The notes beneath the pieces were generated by a model that was given only the letters and a program-made list of their open reading frames with translations, did not search any database and was not told the origin of the DNA. Shown in pieces: positions 23,331 to 36,124 of a stretch of 64,000 nt of DNA (its first letter is position 1; every line of letters starts with the position of its first letter). This DNA comes from Manis javanica. Its lineage: Eukaryota > Chordata > Mammalia > Pholidota > Manidae. Position numbers and translations under genes: made by a program. The DNA lies in contig NC_133161.1 in assembly GCF_040802235.1 (NCBI RefSeq), forward strand, positions 15,455,001 through 15,519,000. The letters are read 5' to 3'.

Positions 23331-24250
23331 TCTGGGGCGCGCGCGGGCTCCTAAGGGGAGCGACTGCCCCGGGAGCATTCCGCTTTTAATGAGCTCCCCA
23401 ATCAGCTCGCGAGGGCCAGCGCGCTCCCCCCCTCGCCCAGCCCGCGCCTCGCCTGCCTCCGCGCCTGCACTTCGCTTCCGTCTCCTCCCCGGCTGGGCGC
23501 GAGGGAGTCCCCGGCAGGAGCAGCTTCCCCGCCTCGCAGTCCGAAAATCCCGCCAGGGCAGGCGCCGAGCAGGGGAAGACCCAGAGGCGAGAGGGGGGAG
23601 GCCGGAGCCCGGCGAGTCCCCGGCCCGCAGGAAGGCAGCAGCCGCCGCGGCGCGAGCAGCCACCGGCCACCTGGCCCCCGAGCGGAAACCTCGCCCCTGG
23701 CAACAAAGGCAGCCGCGCGCCCGCCGCACGTTTGCAACTCAAAGTAAGTAAGCAGGGGCGCGCGGCACCCCGAGGGGCCGGCCACCCAGCTTCCCCCCAG
23801 CCCGCCACTTCTGGGGGCCTGCAGACGGCGGCGGTGGTGGTGGGAGAGAGGCTGCATGCCGTCTTCGCTGTAGGGGCTGCTTTCAAAACCGATTGGTCTG
23901 GAGGCAAACTGAGGCATATTCTGTGGGTTGGGGGGCCAGGTCAGGGTCGTCGGGGTGCCCTTCGGTGAGCCAAAGGGGGGAAGCTTTTGTGTTCTGCGTG
24001 CATGTGCACAGAGCTCCTGCACCACTTTGCTCTTTGTACGACCTGCACTGGTAGGTGTGTCTGCGGCTGGGCGGGGAAGCGAGCTAGTAAGGCAGCCTAG
24101 GGGGCTAGCAGGGGCTCGTTTCCCCATCCTTTCTCGGCCTGCCCCGGGCTTGCTGGCTGAGGACCCTCAGCTGGGATTCTAGGTAGGATGTGGGCTTGCT
24201 CCTCCCAGTGCCGGCCGACGGTCAGCGTCTGCAGAGCCGCGAGCCCTGGA
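23330..24250. promoter_or_regulatory. CpG island, likely gene promoter
   Basis: CpG dinucleotides are dense and GC content is far above the flanks, especially 23335-23800 (for example gcgcgcgcccgccgcacg). Elsewhere in this AT-rich window CpG is scarce. Such islands normally mark transcription start regions of host genes. The long GC-rich ORFs here on both strands (up to 241 codons on the minus strand) are side effects of low stop-codon frequency. Confidence 0.85.
23390..23743 (+). other. Predicted non-coding first exon with splice donor
   Basis: GC-rich, purine/pyrimidine-mixed sequence typical of a 5'UTR exon ends in caactcaaa followed by GTAAGTAAG (donor GT at 23744-23745), a strong match to the donor consensus. 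No convincing coding start leads into the donor, so the exon is probably untranslated leader. The start is not determinable from sequence. I cannot name the gene. If correct, most of the remaining 40 kb is its first intron. Confidence 0.45.
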
Positions 24251-24693
24251 AAGGCTCGAGAAACGGCCAAATTCGAAGTTTAAGAGACACACCTTAAACC
24301 CCTTCTCTCGTTTGAATGCTAATTTTAATGCTGCCCACTACACAGACACTTGAAATTTGTTTCACTCACGTGAAGCAAGGCATACTTATTAATCTGCCAG
24401 ATACTTAGTTTCTGAGTTGATGTGTCTAATTAGTTAACAAAATATTTTTAAAGCGAGGAATGTGTTTAACTTCTTCCCCACTAAATAAAACTCCCTGTGT
24501 AACACACGCACACAAACACACACGGAGTTCATATACATACTCTATTGTTAACTGCCCCGTCTTTGTTAACTGCTGCTTTGCAAGTCGGGACAGGGTGAGA
24601 AAATGGGAGTGGCAAGTGGGGGTGGTGGCAATAAGCAGGGAATCAACTATGTGAGGACATCAAGGCACCACTCATCTTGGGGCATTTTGCTTT

Positions 24694-24780
24694 GGCGCGC
24701 GCGCGCGCGCGAGGGTGTGTGTGTGTGCGTGTGTGTGTGCGTGTGTGTGTACGTGTGTGTGTGCGTGTGTGTGTGCGTGC
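24694..24780. repeat. (GC)n/(GT)n tract with 12-bp higher-order unit
   Basis: About eight GC dinucleotides are followed by a GT tract organised as 12-bp units gcgtgtgtgtgt, one variant beginning with ac. Alternating purine-pyrimidine sequence of this kind favours Z-DNA under negative supercoiling. It lies about 950 bp downstream of the predicted exon 1 donor. Confidence 0.95.
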
Positions 24781-24799
24781 TGGAGGGGAGGGCCTGGAA

Positions 24800-27780
24800 G
24801 GAGACTCAGGCACTACCTCGAAGAGCTTTTGAACTAACCTAATGAAGCAGGTTCATGATCCCAGGCAAATTTGCAGTTGATGAAACAGTAGAGCCTATTT
24901 TAGGCCCTTGCTCACCTGGGGATGAATTGATGCATGGAACTGTTACAAGGTGATAGGAGGGAAACAAAAGAGCTGTCTCCCAGCATAGAAAACATAGCGC
25001 GGATTTTCTCCCTGCGTTGTGAGCCTTTTTAGGTCAATTATACACTTTACAGCAGGAAATAATTAAAAAACGTTTATAGTCCAGTCAAGTTAAAAAAAAA
25101 TTAGAGTGATATCTCTTTTCCCTTCTTCGAGACATGAGTTACCGAAGTGGCAATGATAGTACTTTCTCATTTAAACTAGATGATGAGACTTTTTAATTTT
25201 ATTAGGAAAAAAACCCTAATGCTGTTATTCTGTGCTTTAAGAAACTTTTATGCTGTGAGTTCTCTAATTGTACTTTATAAGTTTAGAAGGTGATCTTTTC
25301 TTTCCTGCCTCCTCATTTAGTGGACAGCCTCTGTAAGGAACGGCCCCCAAAAGCCACACAAAACTGCACGAGCTGCTGGATTGTGGCTGTTTGCTTGTGG
25401 ATGTAATTGCAGTATATTTTCAAAGCTAGAGCTGTGAGGGAAATTAATTTCTGTTTAGATATAACTTTTTATTATCTGACTTTTAAATGAGGTAATATAC
25501 AGAAGGCAAGTATCATATATTTAACGGTATATTCAGTATAATCTATATATTATAGAATAATACATAACTGGTTTCCTAGGTCTCCTCCCCTGATATTTGG
25601 AGTAATACATTTTCTCATTTGTTGAACGTTCACATGTACTTCATTTGGTCATTACATACCGTGATATGTAGCAGGATCCACATTTTTTTTTTAAAGGGCA
25701 TTTTTGTTTTTTTTTTACCCTAGCAAAGTCAGTGGCCTGGTTTGAATTTTCTCAAAACCTGATCATTGGAAATAACTGAGAGAAATAAGGTCCCCAAAGA
25801 GTTTAATTGCTGTTATTAATACACTCAATCTTCAGTTTGAATGTTTTTTCCCCCTTTCAAGATACTCTTGGATTTTCATTTAAATGACATTCTCACGCGG
25901 ATTCTGATCATATTCCTATTTTCCATGTGGTGCTTTTATTGCTAGTCAAAAGTGTCAGGAGACTGTATTTAGTTGGTTTGTTCAAAATGGTGTACTAGGA
26001 TGTGGGTGGTGTCTCAGAATTAGAGAGAAAGGCCTCATACTTGATCTGTAAAATGGGATAGTGTCTCATGAGCTCTAAGATTATTATTCTATTATTCAAA
26101 AATTATACCTCTTATCCTTAAATCTAAGATATTTGGTTGATGGGAGCACCAAATAAAATACACTTTTATTAGATGTGCTATAGCTATAAATGAACAATGT
26201 GCTTGCAAAAAAAAAGGTATAGTTAGTGGCAGATTGGCAGATTGAGGGCCAGAAGTCAGAATTCAGAATAGACATTGCCATTCTCCAAACACTTATGCTT
26301 TTTAATATGGTGGCATAGTGATGGGGCAGTTGTCTTGACATCCCTCATGAACATAATGACTAAACTGAGATCACTGAGGATGATCAGAGAGCAGACGTGC
26401 TCCCAGCCCAGACTGCGGTGTAGTTCACGCGGAAGCATCAGGCTGACCGAGGGCTCTCCAGCTGCCCCCGTCCCACCGCTTGGATGCTGAGTGGAGCTTC
26501 TCTAGAAGCTGTCTCCTCAGGCTGCTGTTCTAATGAGTAATCATGGCACAAGGCCATGTCATTGCCCTGGGGTAGAATAATATTCAAATATGGACCTTCT
26601 CTTTGTGAGCTGAGCCTGCTTTTTTCCATCCAGAGTTGACTGGCTTGAGTGGAATCTGGACCATGGCCTCACTTAGGAAAGTTGTTCTCCATTCCTGATG
26701 CTTATGGCCCATTCGCGTTTCCATCCCCTGGGCCACGGTGCCATGCCTCCCGCCAGTCTTGTGGCACGGTTCTCACGGCGTCGTATAATCCTTCTGGACT
26801 GTCAACCATAACAAGCCTTTGTTCCTCCCTCTTTCAGTATTTGGTACGTAAGAAGTTAACATTTTTGTGGTTGGAAAGGGAGCTGTGACGTAACATCAGA
26901 GGGCATTATAATTATATTGTGGATTTGATTATGTAGGTCGCATTCAGCACAAACCCCGATTTCTTAAGGGTAGGCAAGGAGTACAGTGATCAGTTCATGC
27001 CTGAGATATGTGGAGAAATGAAATTTAATTTCTTCTATTGGGCTTAATTTTTGAGCCATTTCTTTACAGTAGGTTTTGATAAAGTGACATTTCAAATTAA
27101 AAAAAAAAGATCATCACCATGAGGTTCCTAAAAACAGAATTCTTAGATTCTTAAACTTCATACTTAGTAAAAAAAATCCCCCAAAACTACTGCTGTAAAT
27201 TAACTTGAAAGAAGTGAATCATAGTAACTGACACTTGAGCTTTGAATTCTAAAACTTGTGCTCAGTAAAAACCAACCCATCATTTCAAGCCAACATGCTG
27301 CACCTCTAACCTTTTGTTCCCATTTCTTCCAATTTTTCCTTACCTATTTCCCCCTACTCTGGCCCTCATTCCTCCTTCCGCTGTCCAGTTGCCACTGTTT
27401 CCTATCCAACAAGTCCCAAGACATCTTGCCCAGTGTCTTCCCCATGTCTGTGATGGTGTATATCTATTTATGCACATACATATCGGCGATGCTTGTCCTT
27501 ATCTTGTGAGCTAAAATTTAGATGTTTTTGTGACATGCTTCACCCAAATCTGTTTTCGGGGCCAATGTACTCTCTATCCACTTCACTGGGTTTTCTTCCC
27601 TGTTGACTCAGACCATGGCTAAGGGCAGCTTACCCATGCACCACTGCAGTACCGTTGGCATCATCCCCCTCTCAGCTTCTCCACTGCAGTGTGGTGGGGG
27701 GCCAGGCTCGCTCATCTCCAAGACACCCTCCCAGGGCCTACTTCAACACCATGTTCCTTGGGGCTACGACGGTCAATTAA
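24800..27780. other. Putative intron; no gene recognised
   Basis: AT-rich sequence. A short MIR-like block (tctgtaaaatgggatag) occurs near 26045-26065. The segment 26390-26820 is somewhat GC-richer with overlapping ORFs on both strands, but no exon is supported. Confidence 0.4.
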
Positions 27781-27784
27781 ACAG

Positions 27785-29250
27785 TAATAAACAATACTTA
27801 CTGTATATATGCTGGATGCCTAATACTGTGCTGGACCACGTCCTATTGCTAAGAAATACGAGGTTTCTTTTCTGTAGGGCTTACAGTTTTACAGTCCCAA
27901 ACACTTTGTGTAGGTAAACGGTGCTAACTTGTGAAGTCTTTTATTAGAAATTCATTAAGAGATCTCAAACAATGAGATACCATTATGCTCCCACCCACCT
28001 TTGGAAGAAACACTCTAAAAGTCACTGGTCCTTTCATCAAACCAATGACTTTTGCATTTCCTTACCACACAGCAGAGTTGCCTGCTAACACCGCCTTCTT
28101 GTGATTATCTTTCACTGCGTCCTCGACGTATTCTCTTAATTTTGTTCAGCTTCTTTGGCCATTCTTTTCATCTTTTTCTGTTTCCTTTCTCTCCCCTCAA
28201 CTTCCCAATGCAGACATTTACTTGCAAATAATTCAGGTTTTCTCCTTCCCTCTCTCTTCAAATGCTTCAGAACTAGTCAGGAAAACTCTTCTTTGAGTTT
28301 CTGCTCCAGTTTTCATTGAGAGTGCTCTCAGATCTCTCCATTCTTTATTGAGTTCTAGACTAACATTTTAAATTACTTTTTGAATGAATACTGAAGGGAA
28401 TAATTTAAGTACCATCCTATTTGAGGAAGGAGACTGAAGTAAAGGACTTCTTACTTAATTCTTATCCCCAACAGATTTCTACAGATCCTGGCTGCCCTGT
28501 GCTATATCACGTAGTGTGATGGGGGTACAGAGTAAACAAATATGCATTCAAACAGCTTATGGTCTACTTAATGTGTCTGTGAATAAGAAAATTAAACACA
28601 AATTACTCTACAAGTTAGAGTAAGATATGTACATACAATGTTTTTGTCCTAAACAGTTCCAGTGATAAACGGATAAAAATAATTTTTATGAGAAAAAGGA
28701 AAATGTAACTCACAAAAGGCTAAACGGATAAGATGATAATATTTATTTCAAAAGCCTCTCTGTCTTTTTGTTGCTTTAATGTCATTCTGGAAGAGAAATT
28801 GAGCTCTCAATTCTTTTGTGTTTTCATTTCACGTTTGCTCCATAATAGAGCAGAAAAAATGATTGAAAGTGACATTCTCTGAGTTCAGTCTGAGTTATTT
28901 AGAATAAATGTAATATTAAAGGCTTGACACATCACCCTCAATGTTGTTTTCAGGAAAATAATACCAGACATGAGATACTATCCTTCAGTGAAAATACAGA
29001 TATGGAGGAAAAGAAAGCAAATTCCCCAGGGTCACTGTGGTATGTTGGCAGAAGTGTAAATGAGCTGGAGATTGGAGATGCCCAGGGAGAGAGTTTTCCC
29101 AGGCAAATCCTCCCTCTAGGTGGAGCTCAGATTCTCCCTGCTCTTCCTGGTCTCCCCATCACTTCTTCCAGTGACTTCAACTCCTGCTTTCCCAGAAGTG
29201 TTGACACTGGAAGAGCACATCTTTTAATGGAATTATTTTAATGGAATTGC
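27785..29250. other. Putative intron with unresolved old repeats
   Basis: Two stretches (about 27795-27905 and 28490-28620) resemble a common ancient mammalian repeat describing 'gctggatgcctaatactgtg' and 'gggggtacagagtaaacaaa' blocks, but I cannot assign the family. No gene is seen. Confidence 0.35.
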
Positions 29251-29254
29251 TCAC

Positions 29255-29410
29255 CATTACCACCAGCTTCACTCCCCCACACCATACACTGTTGAAGTCC
29301 AGGACTCATTCATTCATCTCAAGAACCCTAGAATATGTAGCATAGGTCCACTGAAAATGCCCAATACACGTTGGGGTGAATGAGTGAAAAAATAAATAAA
29401 TGAATGAATA
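29255..29410 (+). repeat. L2 LINE 3' end fragment
   Basis: A 'ggactcattcattcatctc' segment, 'cccaatacacgttggggtga' and a terminal aataaataaatgaatgaat fit the L2 3' terminus. Confidence 0.5.
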
Positions 29411-30044
29411 CAATCTCTTTGCTCCTCATTCTGCAGTGACCTGGACGGTCTGTCCTCTGTACCTAATTCCTTTAAATACCACCCGTTGCCAATTTCCTCT
29501 AGTAGAAATCTCCTCCTCTCCCTTTTCTTCCCCTCTTCATTTCAGAGGTCATAGTGGCCTGCTACGGAGTGTCTTCCTAGTCACTCTCCACCTCATTCAT
29601 GTTAAGGCCCCAAACCTTGTATGGTGTCTGACTCATGGCTACTTCCATAAAGGACAGGAATCTGACCCAACCTCTTTAACAAACCACATCCTTCAAAGCT
29701 ACAAGACTGATCACTTGAAGTATTATTTTCATCACAACTCCAGTGTGGCTGTAAGACATTTGTCTCTTCAAGCCTTTTCACATTTATTTTCTCATCGTAT
29801 TTGCATAACAATTCCACTTAGGCTGAGGAGGATTTTTTTTTAACTGATGTAGACACTTAAGCTTAGGTTAAGGTGACCCCATTAAATGCCGTACAAGTAA
29901 AAAACCAAAGGTCTTAATTCCTAGTTCCTTTTCCCCTCTACAATGTGATGCCATTTCTTCCTTTGGCTAATTAATTTTATCTGCCATTGCCTCTTATATC
30001 AAATCTAAACTCCAGTGTATGTACAGTAAGAGGCCATATAACCT

Positions 30045-30240
30045 AGGGTGGCAGTTCCCTATCTTGAGTGTTTATCAGAGTGACTAAGAGTCTTGTCTTA
30101 GCTTCCAGATGCTTAGGGCCCATCCCCAGAGATTCTGGTTTGAGAGGTGGAATCAAGGATCCTGGCTACATGATAGGCCATTTAGATGCAAGTGGTGCAT
30201 TGGGAACATTACCCCTAACACCTCCAATATTTGAGCTCCA
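30045..30240 (+). mobile_element. MER5A-like hAT-Charlie fossil
   Basis: Blocks 'gggcccatccccagagattc' and 'tctggtttgagaggtgg' follow the MER5A order. The terminal repeats are eroded. Confidence 0.5.
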
Positions 30241-30269
30241 AGGTCAAAAAAATGGAGATATGTACCATA

Positions 30270-30395
30270 GCTGTCCTTCTTACTAGCTTAGTGACTGTCA
30301 GCAAATACCGTGGTCTTTCCTGTTTCAATTCCCTTATCTCTAAATGAAGGCACTAGTACTTACCACCTAGGACTGACATTAGTACCAACTGAGAA
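30270..30395 (+). repeat. MIR SINE fragment
   Basis: 'cttactagcttagtgactgt', 'ttcaattcccttatctctaa' and 'gtacttaccacctaggactg' follow the sense MIR core. Confidence 0.6.
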
Positions 30396-30879
30396 AGGGA
30401 ATGTGAAGGGCCGAGCCCAGAGTCTAATTTCTGGGGAGTGCTTGATGAGAAAGCTGCTGCCGTCCTGGAAGAAAGCCCCCTGCTCTCCCTGCGCCCCTGC
30501 TTGTATTTCTCATGCCCGCCCAGCTGGGTTCTCCAACAAACAGAAACCCAGGTGAGGCTGTGCCTCTTGAAATGCTCCTCCCCTCCACACTCTCGGGTCA
30601 TTCTCTCTAAATGCACGTCCGAAGCTCCTGCCTTCTGTGATCATGTGATCGTGCTCAAGGCCTGGTGGTTTGACGTGGAAGGGCCCCAGGTCAGACTGTT
30701 GGCCCTGGCCTTTCCCATGGTCTAGGAGAGCCTTGTGAATACGGGGTGCTCCCAATCCGAGGTACAGCCCTGGAGGGGATGCCCATAACTACATTCTCCC
30801 TGGCCCTGCTACCCCCATGAGTCATCGGCTCAGTGAAGGAGTCCAGGTTCGGGTGCAGGAGCCCACATTTACTTCATGT

Positions 30880-31015
30880 TGCTTGGTATGGGATGCTGTG
30901 TAAGTCACTGAATCTCCTGGAAGCTCAGGACTTTCAGCTGTGTAAGAGGGCAATGATGGCACTGATATTGCCTGCTCTGTCTACCCGGCAGTTTGCAGAC
31001 AACGGTGAATTGTGA
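30880..31015 (+). repeat. MIR-like SINE fragment
   Basis: 'tgtgtaagtcactgaatctc', then 'ctgtgtaagagggcaatgat', resembles a diverged sense MIR core. Confidence 0.45.
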
Positions 31016-31424
31016 CAATGTCATGCTTATAGATGTAAGCTATTATGCCAAATGTGAGCTATTATTGAGAATATCAGTGGGGCCTCTTCTTTCTCTTTCC
31101 CCAAGTCTGTTGCTTGTCATTGTCATTTTCTTAGGATGCCTGGTGATTGCCTGCAACGCCAGAAGGGAAGTTTGACCCGATGAAGTGAGTCGGAGGAGAG
31201 ATGGGTGGTGGGTGTGAAGAAAAGGAAATCTGAGTCATAGAGGAAAAAAAATCCTGCATAGACAATCCCCAAAAGGCTGAATTAAATGGTTATGAATCCC
31301 TTTCCCAAATGTTATGTTATAGTTCTTTCTAAGAGTTGTAAAGGAGACAGACATACTAAGTTTTTCAGTCAGTTATGGTCACTACCTTTGCGCCTTACCA
31401 TTGACTAGCCACCCTCGGTTTATG

Positions 31425-31580
31425 CTTTAGCTGTGCTGCTCACACTTTATTGTGCACGTCAGTTACCTGGGGATCCTGCTAAAATGCAGATTCTGATTGA
31501 GTCGGTCTCCATGGGCGCTCAGAGTATGCATTACTGACAGGCTCCCTGAGGAGAGCGGTGCAGCTGACCCAGGGACTTCA
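31425..31580 (+). mobile_element. MER5A-like hAT-Charlie fossil
   Basis: 'ctggggatcctgctaaaatg', 'cagattctgattgagtcggt' and 'gcattactgacaggctccct' match MER5A in order. Ends are degraded. Confidence 0.65.
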
Positions 31581-33420
31581 CCCGGAGTAGCCAGCCGCCT
31601 GTATTTAGTCTGACACCCTTGGGAGAATAGGAGAGACCTCAGAGCTCTCCCACCATGGCACCCATGGCTAATGTCAGTGAGTGTCACTGGCGGTAACATG
31701 TCCTCTACACCCAAAAGCTGCTCATACCTGTATTTTTGTGTCCAAATAATATTTACCATGTCTGAGTTCTTAAAAAAAAGCAAAGCAATACCTGAATTGC
31801 TGTTGACTCACTGAAGCACCTTCAGCGTAAAAGGCCATTTGCCAGTCACGTTGTTGGGTCTCTTTACCAGCGCTTCTGGGAGAGCCTTCCCCTGGGAGGG
31901 CTTTAAGGGATCCCAACCCTTCTTTCTGAATTTGCCTTAAAAGCTAGGGAGAAGTACTTAGGAAACTTCATTCTTAATATGAAAAGGATATGCTGTAATT
32001 TATTTCCTTTGTGCTAGAGGGCTCTCTTCTTTAGGGTTTGAACATCTCTCACTCCCTTTGAGTGTCCCCTTCTACCTGTAATGGAAGTTGAGCAGGTGTC
32101 ATTCATGACTTCCTGGGAGACACGAGACTGCTCAGAGCAGGATCCAGGGATTTTTTTGCCTCAGCATCTGGATTTAATCAATGAAGAACATATCTTGATG
32201 ACCATCTTAGGTAACAGAGAAAAATCTTCGCTCAAGCTAGACCAAGTAGAGACCATACAAAACTTTAAAAGAATGTTTTCATAATGGCCTTCCCTGTTTG
32301 CCAAAAATATGGCCTTTTCTAAACCTAGCCATGGGATTCTTGCTGTCTACAGCAGAGAATCATCTCTGAGGTTTTAACATAGAGCGGTCCTCACTTCTGA
32401 GATTAAGAACATCAGAGGGGCATCTGTCAGCTGGCCAGATGGGGTGTCCATGTTAAGCCAAAAGTTGGATCTTTAGCATAAAAAAATACCGTGCAGCTTT
32501 GGAGACTCTTATGCAGAGCTCAACTTTGTTCTTAAAAATATTTCCTCCAAAAAAATGTTGTCTTCTGTGTGCAATATATTTCTTTAGATATGGTCCAAGG
32601 GATTCAAAGGAGGAAGGCTGAAGCTGCTGCAGGAAAGAAAGCAGGTAGCTTATTAGATATTTTAACAGGTGTAGGTGCTTACATTTTGAAACAATAAAAT
32701 AAAGCCTTTCTTCCTATCCTTGTTTCTTGTTTGCAGTATACCCCTACCTGTGAAATTCGATGTCTCTGACAGTATGCAGAATCTTATATATAGCTTGATA
32801 CACATCAAACCTGTGAAAAAGCTGACATGATTAAAATTCTTTTGTTTATTATTCAAATTATTAATCATGTGAAAAAATTATGAAAAGGGTTTTCTTCATT
32901 ATTATGTTTGTTATCCAGAAATCATGAATATACATAAGAAAGACATTTCTTCCCATTCTAGAAAAATCTATGCTCAAGGTACAACCTACTCAAATTTTAA
33001 AAAATTATAAAGAAGGAAAACTCACTTATAATCCTGCTTAAAATAGACATCACTATTAACACTCTGACATGCTTTTGCCGGTTTTCTGATGTAGTTTTTA
33101 ACAATAGTTGTATGAATAATTGTGTCTCGCTTTAAAAAAAATCAACATTATAATTAATGTGCACTATATTTTTAATAGCTTTACACACATTAACATGTGC
33201 ATTTGCTTCTACTAACTGGGCCCATTAAAATGGCAATTCAGTTTGTTTAGTGTGACATGGGTAAATGTGAATCACAAAAAAAGCTTGGTAAATTAAAATA
33301 TGGACTCTCATAAAAAAGTTGGAAATAGAAAAATGCAAACAGACCAACACAATCCCAAGAAGGAAACAAAAAAATCTTTGTCCCAGCAAAGGGTGTGCTG
33401 TTTAGACAGGAACAAATAAT
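31581..33420. other. Putative intron; no gene or repeat recognised
   Basis: AT-rich sequence with short A runs. I see no supported exon, RNA gene or transposon. Confidence 0.4.
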
Positions 33421-33423
33421 CCG

Positions 33424-33700
33424 GTGGAATTTAGTGCGTGCCGATCAAAGGTCAAGCTGAGTAAACACTATCTTCCATTCTTACCCTTGAGGACCTGTAG
33501 GGATACATATCCAGGGGGAAAGTCTCCCCGGGGGAGCCACAGCTGCCGGGTTCCGCCCAGGTCCAACCTGAGTCCCATGGCAGGTCCCAGGAGCCTGGGG
33601 AACTTCAGCTGCTCTGGGCTGGTAGGCGCGGGCCTCGTGCACCACAGGTGGGCGAACTCCCGGCACAGCGGACCTCTTTGATGCGTGTCGCTGCAGGGCT
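33424..33700. other. Small GC-rich, CpG-containing cluster
   Basis: About 280 bp with roughly a dozen CpGs stands out from AT-rich flanks (for example ctccccgggg and gtaggcgcgggcctcgtgc). It could be an intragenic regulatory element or an alternative first exon (cacag followed by gtgggc near 33646 is a mediocre donor). Neither is demonstrated. Confidence 0.35.
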
Positions 33701-36120
33701 TGGCACCCTTTGGGGAGTTAGTTATTTGCTCTGTTATTATTTGGAATGACTAGTGTATACAAATTGGCTCCAGTTTAAAGTGAGTCAGATCAAATTTGGG
33801 TTTGATAACCGCATTCCTGTAGAGGATGGTGAAATTTAATCGCCTTTACCGTCTGTGCCAGTGTTGGGATTCCTACCCCTTTGAGCCTCAATTGACTTTT
33901 AGCCTTTCTAAATAGCGGCTTAAGTCTGAAAATTAGGGATCGCAGAGTTAGTCTGCCTTCTGGTATGTGATATCTGGGGAGTTGAAGATGTACTTCAAGG
34001 CTCTCAGAAATGAGTTTGGTTTGGGGAAGCAGATCAAAAGCAATTCAGCAGGAATAAGTGAGTAGAGGTGGCTTTCTACCAAGTTCTAACTAGATCCACA
34101 TTTCCTAAAAGCAGGCATATTCTGTGGATTTCTAATGTCTCATCCAGTGATGTGCGCTTGCAAGAGCTTATAATGAGAGCAGTTAGCTTCAAAGGCAGCA
34201 GAACCAAGAGGACAAAAGAAACAGAAGTGGCCTTGAACCGAGACCTTAGGGAAAACATCCAGACATCTGACGGACAGAAGCCCTGTGGCTTCTGTGGCTT
34301 GGTAAGAGAAGCTACAGACCTCACAGAAAATTCTGTTAGCTAACACTGAGATTTCTTCCATGTGGATGGGCTATGGGGCAACTACCTCTGGGTCCTTTGG
34401 GCCCACTGGGCTCTGGTGGGGTTCGTGAGGAGATTTCTCTGGGGTGCATTTGTCGTTTTTGTTTTCCAAATCTCCTGGGCTCTCGAGGCCTCTTCGTGGC
34501 ATACTGCCATGCAGTCCAGTCCAGCTCTGCGGAGCAGCCCTGTCCCCTCCTTGTTGTTCTCAGAGGAAGCATTTGAAGACAAAACAATGTCTGTTGTTCC
34601 AGTGAAGAGTTCCTGCATCAAATGGGACCTGAGCGATCCTGGGTGCAGGGCCGCGAGTCAGACATCTGGTTGCTGGCGCCCTCTCTTCCATAAAGCTGCA
34701 CACCAGGTCTTCCCTGCCCTTGGGGATGGGGGTCGCTACAGGAGATCCGGGGGAGATGGAGAGGCTCCTTTTCCTGGGCTTTCCAGTAAGCTTCCTGGTT
34801 ACTTTTTTTTTTTTTTTTACCATCACTTCCGTTTCTAGCTGTCACATGTGACTTCAGGTATCTTGTTTAAATCCCAGAAAGTTTAGGTCTGGGCATTTCC
34901 ATTATAAAGTCCAATTTTATTTTGAAGAACAAATATTATTCCCTTGTCTTTTTCCCCGTCTCAGATTGACCCCTTCTTGTCTGTGTTCTAAGTACACACC
35001 AAGGGTTAGCCAGGATTATCATTAGCTGTTAGAACTTGTGAGCAATTGCAAACAAGTGCTGAACAGAGGAAGGTGTGAGGATTGGTCTAAGGCTGCCTTA
35101 ACATTTCGTTGTGAGGAGGGCAGTATACTTTAGACCTGCAGAGAGGGAGGGGCATCTGAATTAGAAGAGGTGAGTAACATGGCAGTGAGGAGCAGACCAA
35201 TTCGTTAGGCTTTAAGGAGCAAGTAACAAAATTCTCCCAGAGGGTGAAATGGAGAAACTATGGAACTGTGGCTTATTGGTAAATTTGGCTTTTAGTGAAA
35301 TGAGGACAAGGAAATACCCACTGAGAAGCCCCATGTGCAATTGAGGGATATTTACGGTACGTGCTAGAAAGGATAAGACATGAAAATACTGACTGGTGTT
35401 TCGTGAAGCAAATCTGCAGGTCTTATATCCTCAAGATAGTATCTAACTGGTATTGTTTCCACTTGTAGGTCTCTGTATGAAGATGCTTCAGTTGTTAAAT
35501 CATCTTGGATTGTCGGTCCTTTGGGTTTAAAGGGAGTCACTATGTTAATTCTGAGTTCTAATGGTCATGTATCTTGTTTGTAAACCTCTTCTGCTAGGTC
35601 ATTCTTTACTTGACCTCTGCTCAAATGGCAACCAGCACATAGTAGGCATACATTCCTGTCTATTGTTGCATAGAATTAGGATAACCTTTTGCCTAGTTCC
35701 TATCCACCTGTCGCCCACCTTCCCTCTAGCAACCCTGGCAAGATTTAATATTAACTGGCCAAAAATTGTGACATGAGCATCATGTTCTTTGGCCTCTCCA
35801 GCTTTTCCTTCCTGCTCTATCCGTCATACCCAGGGATATTTCCATTGTCAGTGTTCTGGCACCCAGAGGCTCACCCCCTGCTAGCGTAGGAGGGCACCTT
35901 GTGTGCAGGCTCCATGCTGGCCATTGCTGTCCCTAGCTCCTTTGATGTGCTCTGGGAACGTGGGGCAGGCAGTCAAAGTTCAGGACCTGCCAGCACCTCT
36001 GAGGCACTGTTCCTAGGAACTTCTAGGGCCACACTTCGTCCCTTATCACCAGCTGCTTCCAGAAGTTCAAGACTTTGCTTTCTTATTATTTCCCCCCTTT
36101 TTCCTTTCTGAGTGCAATTC
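33701..36120. other. Putative intron; no gene recognised
   Basis: Mixed sequence with a T16 run at about 34803-34818. The ORFs at 34362-34838 overlap on both strands and end in the homopolymer, so I do not call a gene. Confidence 0.4.
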
Positions 36121-36124
36121 ACCA

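Noticed and set aside
23386..24127. Long GC-rich ORFs on both strands in the CpG island (up to 241 codons)
   Set aside because: Low stop frequency in GC-rich DNA explains them. They overlap in several frames, have low-complexity Ala/Arg/Pro/Gly composition and show no domain.
24603..24842. ORF through the GT microsatellite
   Set aside because: The Cys-Val repeat is a direct translation of the dinucleotide repeat.
34362..34838. A 158-codon ORF as a host exon
   Set aside because: It ends by reading through a T homopolymer, overlaps antisense ORFs and has no protein-like conservation pattern or paired splice sites.
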